Origin: Vicia villosa
Lineage: Eukaryota; Streptophyta; Magnoliopsida; Fabales; Fabaceae
Assembly (NCBI RefSeq): GCF_029867415.1
Contig: NW_026705298.1
Span: forward strand, 558,001-622,000
Length of the DNA: 64,000 bases
Reading direction: 5' to 3'
The position numbers and the translations under genes were made by a program. Positions within the stretch are counted from its first letter, which is position 1, and every line of letters begins with the position of its first letter. Positions 34,804-45,816 of this stretch are shown one piece after another. The notes beneath the pieces are model-generated. The model saw only the letters and a list, made by a program, of their open reading frames with translations, searched no databases and was not told the origin of the DNA.

Positions 34804-36696
34804 CACTGGGACAGAAGGTGCTTCATATATAATGACAGAAAGAGAAAGGTAAAGAGTCAATTTCCGCGCGCAAAATAATTCAAACCGGCGAATCCTATCT
34901 CGCCACATAGTCATCTTCTTCACTCATCCGTGGCTTTAGATCCCAGAACCTATACCTACGGTTTTTTGGTGTCACTATAAACCTGCAAGATTAAAAATAA
35001 ACACATGAATCAATCCGGTTTCTTCTTCTAATCATCATGATACCAACTATTTGTTCTAATTCGGCCTTTTTTGAGAAGCCCTAAAACGAAACCTAGCAAG
35101 CCATCCATGGTGAATCTCCAATTTCGCACAAATTTTTAAATTAAACGACATCAACACGTTTCAAACATTGAAATAGACAAGATTATGCAATTAAAACATA
35201 TAAACGACGCAATAATCTGAGAAATCGAATTGGAAAAGAAATTGGCAAACCGTTATCGGCTTTGATTCCTGATGTTTCAGGCTTGGGAAACGACGTCAAT
35301 AGCTTCCTAGAGGTCCCAACAGGGTGTTTGAGTTGTTAAAATGCTTTGAATCTTTCTCCAATCCAAAATCCGAATCTGCTTTTTGTCTAGAGTTTCATGA
35401 AACTTTACACGATGGCTTTGACTGCAAAATCCTGATTTTTCCTCTATTTTTCGTCCCCCTGATGTATGGATGTTTTTTTTCTATTTATAAGGGAGCATTC
35501 TAGGTCAATAGAAGTGAGAAGAATCCCTAATTGGCCATGCAAATATTTTGATTGAAAATCTTTTTCCAGTTGGCCTTAAAAGCTTCACATTTTGCATCCA
35601 ATCTTCCCTTGATTGATTATCAGGTGTATCCTTGTGTTTAGATTGAATATTGGCTTAAGATTTGGACCAAAATTAAGTTTAACATCAAATCTTTGATTTT
35701 CCAATATTTATTTAATTTAATTAGATTTAAAATGAATTAAATCAAGAATAAATAAATAAAATAAAAGGAAAACAAGTGGTTGGGTTTTCAGGTCGTGGAT
35801 GGTCCATGGATTAAGTTTCAAGACCATGTTTTGGGCCCATGGGCTTAAAAAATTAAATTTGGTCATTGTTCGTTTCATGCCATTTCACCAATTTTGCCCA
35901 ACTTCAAAAATACGTAACTTTCTCAATTTTGATCAGAAAAATGCGTTCTTGGACTTTTTAGAAAGCTTGAGATGTCTTCTAATCAATGTCTTTAGTCTCA
36001 TGTCCATTTGATATTTGATGCTCAAGTTATGAATTTTTGAAGATAATGACTTTTTGTTGACCTTTGAAACGGACCTATAATGTCTTAAGCCATATCTTCC
36101 AAACCATGAAGCTTTTGACTTCAACTCTTGAACCATGCTGTAGAGGGATAAATTCTCTTTATTTTGAGCCTTGGTTGGAATTTTTTTGATGAAGGATGAA
36201 TAAATTATGAAATTTTTCAAATTTGTCTCTTTCTTTTCAATATCTCGAAAACCGGCAATTTTTGCACCTGAGCTTTCTGAGCTTTCCGTGACATATCATG
36301 ATCGATCCTTGATCAAATTATGATTTTAGGACCATGAGGATGATGTTGACCAAAATCTTAAGCATTGACTGATGGTGGACCTGAATTGACCATTCTGTCT
36401 TTTAGAATCGACTGTTGACCCAATTGACACTTGAGCCACCACACTTGTGCCGTTTGACTTGAAACTTGGCATGAATATTCTTATGAGCAAATGTGACCTT
36501 ATAAATCCATGCCAGACCTTTGATTGATCTATCTTCCATGTGCACACCAAAACCCTAATTTTGGTGTTTCTAAGTTAGGATGCTACTGTTCTTTTGATCA
36601 TAGCTAAGACTTGAGCTTCTGAGGACATGCTAGGCATGTGAAGACTGCTAAATCAAGTTGCCCTTGAATAGGTGAGGGCAAATTTTGGGGACAACA
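34804..36696 (-). mobile_element. 3' LTR of B, U3 side
   Basis: It continues the LTR interrupted at 20205, aligns with about 43416-45395 of the 5' LTR, and lacks the 93-bp insert found there. TATAAATA on the minus strand is at 35482-35489. It ends at the PPT at 36697. Confidence 0.92.
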
Positions 36697-36708
36697 GCTG
36701 CCCCTATT
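36697..36708 (-). other. Polypurine tract of B
   Basis: AATAGGGGCAGC on the minus strand before the 3' LTR, identical to that of A. Confidence 0.85.
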
Positions 36709-37089
36709 CAATTTTCTTCAACCTGAGGAGTTAGAGTGGCGCGTCTGCCGCTCGTGACTTGAAGGTGGAAGGGGATTGAATACTGAGTACCAAGAAATAT
36801 GCACTCGCCGGTGCATGGAGTGGAGAAAGATGATGTTTTTATAGAATTGCTTGAATGGGCATGATGATGCCACTTGATAAACTGAGAGATATCAGAGATG
36901 GACTTAAAGATGCCATCCAAGTGATAACGTCGGAAGGAGTCGTACACTAGACTCTGACTGGAAGAAATGCGTTTGCAGGAGATGGGCTTAAAGATGCCAT
37001 CTAAATAGGAATGTTAGAACCTGGTCATACACTAGACCGTATCTTGAAGATGTCTGGAACAGTTATACATTGGAAGATGTTTTTTTTTT

Positions 37090-37960
37090 GAAATGAGTCA
37101 TACATCAGACTTCATCAAAGGAGTGAGCCATACATCAGACCCTTATCGGAAGAGCGAGCCATTCATCATGTTACGCTTGAAGGAATGAATAATAGAAACG
37201 AGTCATTCATTAGACTGTGTTTGAATTATAGTAGTGGAACAGGTCATGCATTAGACTACATTTTGAAAATCTGAGTCAAGCATTAGACTCAAACGGAGAA
37301 AGAGCCGTACACTAGACTACTTTGCATGAGATTACTAGGACGAGTCACTCATCAGACCCTATCTGTAGGTAGGCTAGAAGAAAGTCATTCATTAGACCTC
37401 AATCTGAAGAAAAAGCGTCGGAACAAACCATACATTTAGATTATACCCGACGGAGATTTCCAGAATGAATCAGGCAGAATATCAGAACGAATCATACATT
37501 AGATTATACCAGAAGAGAATACCATACGAATCATACACTAGATCATATCTGATGAAGAATATCGGAACGAACCATACATTAAGTTATACCCGAAGAGAAT
37601 ACCAGAACGAATCATACACTATACCATATCTGGTGAAGAATATCGGAACGAACCATACATTAGGTCATACCCGAAGAGATATCAGAACGAATCACACACT
37701 AGATCATATCTGATGAAGAATATCGGAACGAACCATTCATTAGGTTATACCCGAAGAGATATCAGAACGAATCACACACTAGACCATATCTGATGAAGAA
37801 TATCGGAACGAACCATACATTAGGTTATACCCGAAGAGATATCAGAACGAATCACACACTAGATCATATCTGATGAAGAACGATAGAAATGAATCACACA
37901 TTGGATTAATATTTGAACGAGATTGTCAGGACTGGTCATCCACTAGACCATAGTTGATAA
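37090..37960 (-). repeat. 80-bp higher-order tandem repeat in the 3' UTR of B
   Basis: TATCGGAACGAACCAT recurs at 37560, 37641, 37721 and 37801. Each 80-bp unit is a dimer of about 40-bp monomers that share a CAxACAxTAGaxxAT core. To the left (37090-37440) the monomers are degenerate and irregular. The open frame through part of it is an artefact of the repeat. Confidence 0.88.
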
Positions 37961-40044
37961 TAAATGTCTTTCTATGCTTGATAAGACTTGAGAGTTGTCA
38001 GAACGAATCTTCGGCTTGATTATATCTGAGAAGAAGTACTGGTCTGGATGGACCCAAGAGAATGGTGATCAACTACACGAATCTTCATTTTGACTTCATA
38101 TGCTTGATAATGATTTGTTGAGAATGTTTGTCCGCTTGGGAACTTACCTGAAAAATAGAATTATTTTTATGCAATATCATGATGCATGGTATGTAATGAT
38201 GCTAAATGACATGTATATGCATTATGCTATGATGAATGATGTATGTATATGTATGCTGCTTGAAACGTGCCGACAACTTTGTGTTGCAAACTCAAACTGG
38301 GAAAATGAATCTTTGTCTGTTGCTGGAGATGATGTACATGGCTCAAAAAAGATTGTGCGAAGACATCTTGTTATATGCTGAAGAACGCTCAGCTGGGGAT
38401 TATGATTTCTGCTTAGGAAGACTGTTGAGAGCGTTGTGGCGAAGAAATGATTGTATGACTTGCCGGGAATATGCCCCATGGTATTGGACTTGTTGGGAAA
38501 TATATTTCTATTGGAGAATAGTTTATCCCTGAAAACTGCTCATGGAGATTGTCTTGCTGTTAGAAGGAATCCACTTGTGATAATTCAGATGAGGAGACTT
38601 GCCCCTAGGCATTAAGTATCCACTGAGAGATTCTCTGAGTCTCGACCTGACTACCTCGTATTAATGGGACAATAACATGCCATGCCCCTAGATTGGAAGA
38701 TTGTGATCATGCCCCCTTGTATGCATTGGTTCTTTAACCAACCTGATCAGGTACAAGAGGCTTTTCCGCTCCTTGTTGCAATTTTGAAGGACTCACATGG
38801 ATTAGTAGGATGAATGTTCGTTGTGCAAACTTTCTTCGATGTCAAACATTTAGATGTATGTAAGCAATTATTTTCAAAAGAAATGTTATGCTTATGTCTA
38901 TCTTGAATTTTGGAAAAGAGTTTGTAAAAAATTTTGACTTGATATTTGAACAAGAACAACAAACTTTTTTAAGAAAAGATACCAACTCATAATTTGTTGG
39001 TAAGCCTCTTAGGAGTCAGGATACCTTTGATGGTAATATGCTTTCGAACTAACCATGTTTCAGTTAGGACTTTGAAGGGTTGTAATGAGGCCTGGTTCAT
39101 GGTTTAAAAAACAAAGGATATAAAGGCTCAAATTTATTTGTACCCATCCCATCTTCGTGATGTTCTTCCGTCCTAAGTTCAGCTAACTTGTCACAAGTGT
39201 TTGTCTTCTTGAAGTTACAGAAGGGTATGTGAGGACTTTGAGTACGAAAGCCATTCCTTCTTTCGTTTGACGCCTGATCGCTCGAATTTGTCCTTTTGAG
39301 AATTTCATTTCAACTTCCCCACCTTTTGTCTGGACAAACTATTTAATACTTTTAACTTTGTTGTCCAGCCGGGTTTTTTTGGTTCTTTTATTTAACTTTT
39401 TATTTATTTGAACAATTCATGCGATCCTCGCCTTTGAGACTGATTATGAGGATAATGACCGCCTTCTTTGCTTGATTGATGAAGGATAACCATTGTGGTA
39501 CCGTCATCCTCTGTCCTCCTTGGTGGATGATTAAATTTACTTGTGCTTGACCCTCCATCGTTTGCTTATGTGAAGAACAACATTCTCGATTGACATTCAG
39601 ATTCTTCATTCCTGATTTACGCCTTGAACACTTGGTCATGTCAACTGAACACTACCCTGCCCCAGGTTATGATTTAGGGTTCATCTGTGAAGAAAGAAAC
39701 TCCTACTTCGAAGGCTCAAAGGGGTTGACGATGGATTAACTTCCTTATGACTCCACTATTTAGGATTTGAAACAAGGCATGTACATCGTCAACATAGTCT
39801 GTTCGAAAGCATATCGTATGATGGTATTGTTTCATTATCCTCCCTCAAAGGCTTGCAGCTTTATTGAGAGTTGGATATCAGCAAAATAGAAATGAGAAAA
39901 ATTAGTTTTAAATAGAGTGGAACGAAAGGATTGATTCAAAACAGACATACGTAATGCATTGATGAGAAAATAAAAGTCTAACATGATAAATAAATGTTTG
40001 AACAAACAAAAGAAATTGCAAATGAAAATTAAATCCTAATTATC
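37961..40044 (-). other. Long non-coding region of B between gag and the tandem repeat
   Basis: About 2.1 kb where protease and pol should be. I find no trace of RT, RNase H or integrase motifs in any frame. A hairpin of the same plan as those after pol in A and D survives at 39330-39368. No other feature is recognised. Confidence 0.7.
39330..39368 (-). other. Hairpin in the B 3' region matching the post-pol hairpin plan
   Basis: CTGGACAA (39330-39337) pairs with TTGTCCAG (39361-39368). In sense it is preceded by CCCGG and followed by ACAAAA, as in the A and D units, but the loop is unrelated. Confidence 0.5.
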
Positions 40045-41417
40045 CTAGGTATGCTTCGGCATGGGAGCGGTGATCACATTAGGCGCCTCAGGGGGATCAA
40101 ATTCAATCTTTCCTAAATTGCCATGTCCTGAATCTTGTTCTTCAACGGCCAACAATCATTAGTATCGTGTCCAATGTTGTCCGAGTGATAAGCACATCTT
40201 ACATTAGGATTGTACTGAGGAGATGAAGTGTTAGGCATCAGAGGAGGATCTTTCAGTGTAATCAACCCTGCCTTCAACATGTGTTCCAATGCCTGAGCCA
40301 AAGTCATGTTAATCTTGGTGAATTGTCTCTTGGAAGTATTCTTTCGTTGATTATTCAGTGGTTGTGATGATGCAGAGATACGAACTGCCCCAATATCATT
40401 GGACTTCCTCTGCCCCTGATAAGGCTTCTTGGTGCCTGAAGATGTAACTGCTTGTATCTTACCACTTCTGATACAATTCTCCACGCGTTCACCCTTTACG
40501 ATCAAATCAGTAAAACCAGATGATGAGCTTCCAATCAGCTGAATGTAGTATGGACTAGTTAGAGTGCCCATGAATAAGTCAACCAACTCTCTGTCGGTCA
40601 AAGGTGGTTGAACTCTAGCAGCCAAGTCTCTCCATTTCTGGGTGTACTCCTTAAAACTTTCATTAGAGCCCATAGACATGTTTTGGAGTTGCACGCGAGT
40701 TGGTGTTAACTCACAATTATACTGATAATGGTCATAGAAGGATTTAGCCAAATCAGTCCAGGTATGGATACGAGAGCTTTCCAACTGATAATACCATTCC
40801 AACTGAGAGCCAAACAAGCTTTCTTGGAAAGTGAGTCCAAAGTTTCTGATCAGGTGTATATGGCTGAATCTTCCGAACATAAGACCTTAAGTGCATCTTT
40901 GGACAAGATACCCCATCATACTTAGCAAAGATTGGAACTGTGAACTTCTTCGGGATTACTATGTCGGATACTAAACCCAAATCTTCAAAATTCAAACCAG
41001 CTACTTTATGAGTTTCCACAACCAACAATCTTTCTTCAAGAAGCTTCAATTGTTCATTCTCAGAAGGATACTGTTCTTTCCAATAATTATTTCCATCATC
41101 TTGATCAAAGCCTTTGACATTGTTTCCCTTAGGTTTCTCTTCTTCAGAATCACCATCTTGTTCTTCTTCTGAAGCTTCAACCTTGATGACCTTCTTGGTC
41201 GGAGTTCAGAGTCTTCTTCCCATATTAAGAACACCATTATTCTTCCTGGTTTTCTTCTTCTTCTTTTCAGTCAGGAGTGTCATCATCTCTTGTTGGCGTT
41301 TTCCCAATTTTGAATCAATTCCTGAAACTGTGTTTTATGAACTTGCAGTTGGTAATTCTGAGTCTTCAGATCAGCGTTCTGAGCTTGGATATCCTTGATA
41401 GTTTGTTCTGAATCCAT
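40045..41417 (-). pseudogene. gag: gag of element B
   Basis: It is homologous to the capsid and knuckle part of A's gag-pro (SQLEWYYQLE, SFKEYTQKWRDLAARVQPPL, RCAYHSDNIGHDTNDC). The start Met at 41415-41417 aligns with that of A. After the knuckle the frame reaches PNVITAPMPKHT and a stop at 40045-40047, well before any protease. Frameshifts lie near 41200-41300, 41046, 40850 and 40120, so this copy is dead. The early stop, directly followed by non-coding sequence, suggests a family that encodes Gag only. Confidence 0.85.
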
Positions 41418-41770
41418 AGCTGAAATAAACAGCGAGAAGATGAGAAAACCCGAAGCTCCGAAACTTGTTATGCAATGACATGTATGATATGTGTATGCAA
41501 TGTTTTCAAGGACTTTAGGAATTCAACTTTGTTTAAACAAAGGAAATGAACAAACTGTCGTTAGTAAGTCAAAATGTTTTTTATTGCCCCTTGGGCTTAC
41601 CAAGAAACAAAAAATGGAAATGAAACATGGACCTAAAAAGAGGTCTTCAAGTCTCCCATGGGCGTTTCACCTTTGACACTAATCCCTTAAGTTGAGAGGG
41701 AGTTTTTGCAAAGTTGACCCTGATATAATCCTTAGAACGAGATCCATGACCTACAAAATAAGGACAAAGC
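41418..41770 (-). other. Remnant of ORF1 and leader in B, with a deletion into the LTR
   Basis: About 41650-41690 matches the very end of A's ORF1 (CGTTTCACC) and about 41735-41765 matches its start codon region (GATCCATGACCTACAAAA). The ORF1 body is missing. The segment then joins U5 at 41771, so the leader, the PBS and the last 32 bp of the LTR are gone. Confidence 0.7.
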
Positions 41771-41901
41771 TATTGTTTTATTTGCTAGAATGTTGCGGTT
41801 GACAGAGTCGCCACCGACTTTTATTTTATCCAATTGTTAGGAAAGGAAAAAAGAACAGTAAAAGGCCCTAAGATATGATTAAAGGGTTCGGGGGGTAGGT
41901 T

Positions 41902-41933
41902 ATGCAAAAGGAAGGTATGAGCACCTTTTGCAT
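41902..41933 (-). other. Conserved U5 leader stem-loop, B 5' LTR
   Basis: ATGCAAAAGG (41902-41911) and CCTTTTGCAT (41924-41933) form a perfect 10-bp stem around a sense loop TGCTCATACCTT. Confidence 0.8.
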
Positions 41934-43199
41934 CCATGGTTATCCATGGGCTCTTAATGGACTTGCTTTGCTTGATTTTTGAAAGTGTGGGGTGCATTTA
42001 GAAATTGATTTGAAAAAGAGTGTTTAACGTTTGTAATGATCCTTTCGGGGATATATACAAAGTATTCAACTGTTTTTTGAAAGTGTTTTTGAAAATAAGT
42101 GGGGTGCAAGTAGAATGTTCAAGCAAGTCGATTAAAAGAACCTACCTCCTAATCCTACTTATGGCCTTAGACTGTTTTGATTGTCGTTCTTAAAGTTATA
42201 GGACTATTTCTCTATTGATTAAAGAATAGTCTTATCATTGGATGTAATTAGAAAAATTATTTATTTTCGAAAAGATGACCATCCCATCTATTGAGAAGTT
42301 GGGAGGCCAAGTGTTTGTTATTTGAGAGGTACACCCTAATTGTGGGGGTGTGTGAAAAGTGATCAATGTTCATGTTATGTTATCTTGATTAATTTTCTAA
42401 ATCCAAGTCAGTTTTTATCTTTTCACTCCCTAATTACTAACCACGCAGTTAATATTGCAGAAAAGTAAATTTACATCAAAACCTATGGCAACCATTTGCC
42501 GTACAAACTGAATCAGGAATAAGAAAAGTAAATTGAAAGCCAAGTTAGGCTCAAAAAGTGTTAAGCTGATGATTGTACTTGTAAACCTGAAAAGAAACTC
42601 AGAAAAGGTTAATGTAAAGAAAATTAGAAAGTAAAAGAAAATAAGGAAAAGTAGGGATCAAAAGCCAAATTAGGCTAAAAAATGTTAGGATGAAAGCCTT
42701 GAAGATTATACTTGAAAAGAAACTCAAAAAAGGGTTAGTGTAGAAGGAATTGAAAAGAAATCAAGAAAGTCAAAGGTTTTAATAGGAGGTTAGTGGTGAA
42801 AACCCTAAATTAATTAAGTTAATGAAAACCTAAACCTAAATTGATTTTAAGTTAAAAACCTAATCGTCAACCCAAAAGGGCATTTAATCGAAAGGGTAAA
42901 TTCGGGATTAATCGGAGTTATTAATATAGGAACCCTAAATATGTACAAGGTTAAACCCAATTTAAAAGAAAATAGTCACATGATATTTAAAATTAAATTG
43001 ATTTATTTAATTAAAAAAAGGATTTAGATTATTTACAAGAAAAATCAGTTAAAGAAAACATTTACAAATTAAAAGAACTATATATTTTTGTATTTTTGAA
43101 AGGTATTGAATAAAAAAAATAAATCAGGTTTTAAAAAAAGAAATAACAAAATTAAAGAAAAGAGTTAAAAAAAGAACATACCTGGGTTGGGGGTTGCTG

Positions 43200-43418
43200 G
43201 GAGTCGAACCCAGGACCCCGTGGTTGTTTTCTAAATTTGTTGCCAACTGAGATATTGAAACTTGTGGATAGGGACCGAAAATAAATAAGAAACCCAAAAA
43301 AATAGAACAAACTTGTGAACGTTAGTGGAAAAAAGAAAAAATAAACAAAAAGATTTGGGGTCACCCAATTTCGAACTGGGGACCTGATGGTTACGAGGCG
43401 AATGCTTTGCCACTGGGA
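43200..43418 (-). other. Two tandem tRNA-like modules in the B 5' LTR
   Basis: Module 1: A-box-like TATCTCAGTTGGCA (about 43256-43241), then the perfect B box GGTTCGACTCC (43210-43200) in a CTGGG/CCCAG T-arm-like stem. Module 2: TCCCAGTGGCAAAGCATTCG (43418-43399), a CCTCGTAACC segment resembling an anticodon loop, and CCAGTTCGAAATTG (43379-43366). Neither forms a full cloverleaf by eye. Confidence 0.6.
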
Positions 43419-44059
43419 CAGGAGGCGCTTCATGTAGAATTACGGAAACAGAAATGTAAACAGTCAATTTTCACGCGCAAAATAATTAAAACGGGCGAAT
43501 CCTATCTCGCCACATAGTCATCTTCTTCACTCAACTGTGGCTTTAGATCCCAGAACCTATACCTACGGTTTTTTGGTGTCACTATAAACCTGCAAGATTA
43601 AAAATAAACACATGAATCAATCCGGTTTCTTCTTCTAATCATCATGATACCAACTATTTGTTCTAATTCGGCCTTTTTTGAGAAGCCCTAAAACAAAACC
43701 TAGCAAGCCATCCAAGGTGAATCTCCAATTTCGCACAAATTTTTAAATTAAACAACATCAACAAATTTCAAACATTGAAATAGACAAGATCATGCAATTA
43801 AAACATATAAACGGCGCAAGAATCTGAGAAAACGAATTGGAAAAGAAATTGGCAAACCGTGATTTTATCGGCTTTGATTCCTGATGTTTCAGGCTTGGGA
43901 AACGACGGCAATAGCTTCCTAGAGGTCATAGTAGGGTGTTTGAGTTGTTAAAATGCTTTGAATCTTTCTCCAATCCTAAATCCGAAACTACTTTTTGTCT
44001 TGAGTTTCATGAAACTTTACGAGATGGCTTTGACTATAGAATCCTTATTTTTTCCTCTA

Positions 44060-44152
44060 CTAGTAATTTACCCCGTGCAATGCACGTGTTTAGGCGGGAT
44101 TTTGGTCTAAAGTTGGCGCCTAAACATGTATTCTGTTTTAATATATTGAAGA
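44060..44152 (-). mobile_element. 93-bp Helitron-like mini-insertion in the B 5' LTR
   Basis: It is absent from the 3' LTR (empty site near 35446), so it arrived after B. On the minus strand it begins TC and ends CTAG, sits between A and T, makes no target duplication and has a CGTGC/GCACG hairpin about 10 nt before the CTAG end. Those are all Helitron rules. A second internal palindrome (TTTAGGCG/CGCCTAAA) is present. It has no coding capacity. Confidence 0.65.
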
Positions 44153-44186
44153 TTTGTCGTCCCCCTGATGTATGGATGTTCTTTTC

Positions 44187-44194
44187 TATTTATA
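44187..44194 (-). promoter_or_regulatory. TATA box of the B 5' LTR
   Basis: TATAAATA on the minus strand, conserved at 35482-35489 in the 3' LTR. Confidence 0.6.
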
Positions 44195-45400
44195 AGGGAG
44201 CATTCTAGGTCAATAGATGTGAGAAGAATCCCTAATTGGCCATGTAAATATTTTAATTGAAAATCTTTTTCCAATTGGCCTTAAAAGCTTCATATTTTGC
44301 ATCCAATCTTCCCTTGATTGATTATCACGTGTATCCTTGTGTTTAGATTGAATATTGGCTTAAGATTTGGACCAAAATTAAGTTTAGCATCAAATCTTTG
44401 ATTTTCCAATATTTATTTAATTTAAATTAGATTTAAAATGAATTAAATCAAAAATAAATAAATAAAATAAAAGGAAAACAATTGGTTGGGTTTTCAGGTC
44501 GTGGATGGTCCATGGATTAAGTTTCAAGACCAAGTTTTGGGCCCATGGGCTTAAAAAATTAAATTTGGTCATTGTTCGTTTCATGCCATTTCACCAATTT
44601 TGCCCAACTTCAAAAATACGCAACTTCCTCAATTTTGATCAGAAAAATGCGTTCTTGGACTTTTTAGAAAGCTTGAGATGTCTTCTAACCAATGTCTTTG
44701 GTATCATGTCCATTTTATCTTTGATTATCAAGTTATGAATTTTTGAAGATAATGACTTTTTGTTGACCTTTGAAACGGACCTATAATGTCTTAAGCCATA
44801 TCTTCCAAACCATGAAGCTCTTGACTTCAACTCTTGAACCATGTTGTAGAGGGATAAATTCTCTTTGTTTTGAGCCTTGGTTGGAATTTTTATGATGAAG
44901 GATGAATAAATTATGAATTTTTCAAATTTGCCTGTTTCTTTTCAGTATCTCGAAAACCAGCAATTTTTGCACCTGAGCTTTCCGTGACATATCATGATCA
45001 ATCCTTGATCAAATGATGATTTTAGGATCATGAGGATGATGTTGACCAAAAATCTTGAGCATTGACTGCTGCTGGACCTGAATTGACCATTCTGTCTTTT
45101 TAGAATCGACTGTTGACCCAATTGACACTTGAGCCACCACACTTGTGCTGTTTGACTTGAAACTTGGCATGCATATTATTATGAGCATACGTGACCTTAT
45201 AAATCCGTGTCAGAACTTTGATTGATCTATCTTCCATGTGCACACCAAAACCCTAATTTTGTTGTTTCTAAGTTAGGATGCTACTATTCTTTTGATCATA
45301 GCTAAGACTTGAGCTTCTGAGGACGTGTTGGGCATGTGGAGACTGCTAAATCCAGTTGCCCTTGAATAGGTGAGGGAAAATTTTGGGGTACAACAGGCAG

Positions 45401-45652
45401 TTATATCAAAGAAGGATGAAACAAGCATTTGACAAAAAGGTTCGACCTCGTGTATTCAAAGAAGGAGACCTTGTGCTTAAGAAGATTCTATCTTTTCAAC
45501 CAGACATTAGGGGAAAATGGTATCCTAATTACGAAGGACCGTATGTTGTTAAGAAATATTTCTCTGGAGGTACGTTAACTCTTACAACTATGGATGGTGA
45601 TGAACTTTCACACAACATCAATAGTGATGCAGTCAAGAAATACTTTGTCTAA
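45401..45652 (+). pseudogene. pol: pol of element D, last part (integrase C-terminus)
   Basis: It continues the integrase frame cut at 18497: removing B and one GGCAG copy leaves an uninterrupted reading frame (CHGQ then LYQRRMKQAFD). Conserved region: FKEGDLVLKKI, GKWYPNYEGPYVVK, YFSGGTLTLTTMDGDE, ending VKKYFV with a TAA at 45650-45652. It aligns with 3121-3390 of A. The gene as a whole is dead (see the first part). Confidence 0.9.
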
Positions 45653-45674
45653 ACAAGACAAAAGAACGGCTCGG

Positions 45675-45816
45675 TAAGTTGAGAACCCGAAAAGGGCTTA
45701 GGCAAAAATGAGCATCTCGATGGACTGAAAACCTGAAAAGATGGTCCAGGCAAAAATAAGAGATAATAAACAGAACATATTATCTTGGTAGATTGAAAAC
45801 CTGAAAGGGAAATCTA
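45675..45816 (+). other. Array of three hairpins after the pol stop codon of D
   Basis: Arms: TAAGTT/GGCTTA (45675-45680/45695-45700, two wobbles), TGGACT/GGTCCA (45721-45726/45743-45748, one wobble), TAGATT/AATCTA (45789-45794/45811-45816). Loops share GAAAACCTGAAA (GAGAACCCGAAA in the first), and each unit is followed by G(G/A)CAAAAAT. It begins 23 nt after the stop, as in A. Confidence 0.7.

Larger units (their letters stand above)
18498..45395 (-). mobile_element. Tat/Ogre-related element B, gag-only, with nested insertions
   Basis: It is flanked by the TSD GGCAG (18493-18497, 45396-45400) inside integrase codons of D, which continue across the site. Without the nested C it is about 12.3 kb. 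Order on the minus strand: 5' LTR (45395-41771, U5 end missing), ORF1 remnant, gag, long 3' UTR with tandem repeats, PPT, 3' LTR (36696-34804 and 20204-18498). There is no protease, RT, RNase H or integrase. The PBS has also been deleted, so this copy cannot prime reverse transcription. Confidence 0.92.
41771..45395 (-). mobile_element. 5' LTR of B (U5 end deleted)
   Basis: On the minus strand it starts TGTTGTACCCCAAAATTTTC at 45395. It aligns with both halves of the 3' LTR. It carries the PBS-like 11-mer at 41803-41813, two tRNA-like modules and a 93-bp insertion (44060-44152) that the 3' LTR lacks. Confidence 0.92.

Noticed and set aside
37465..37713. 82-codon ORF in the B tandem repeat
   Set aside because: Product of the 80-bp repeat; composition follows the monomer and there is no support as a gene.
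38222..38532. Overlapping ORFs of 85-98 codons on both strands in the B 3' region
   Set aside because: Shadow frames in non-coding sequence with no motif and no conservation visible in A.
43200..43265. True tRNA gene
   Set aside because: A and B boxes are good, but the D stem, anticodon stem and acceptor stem do not pair, so I call it tRNA-like only.
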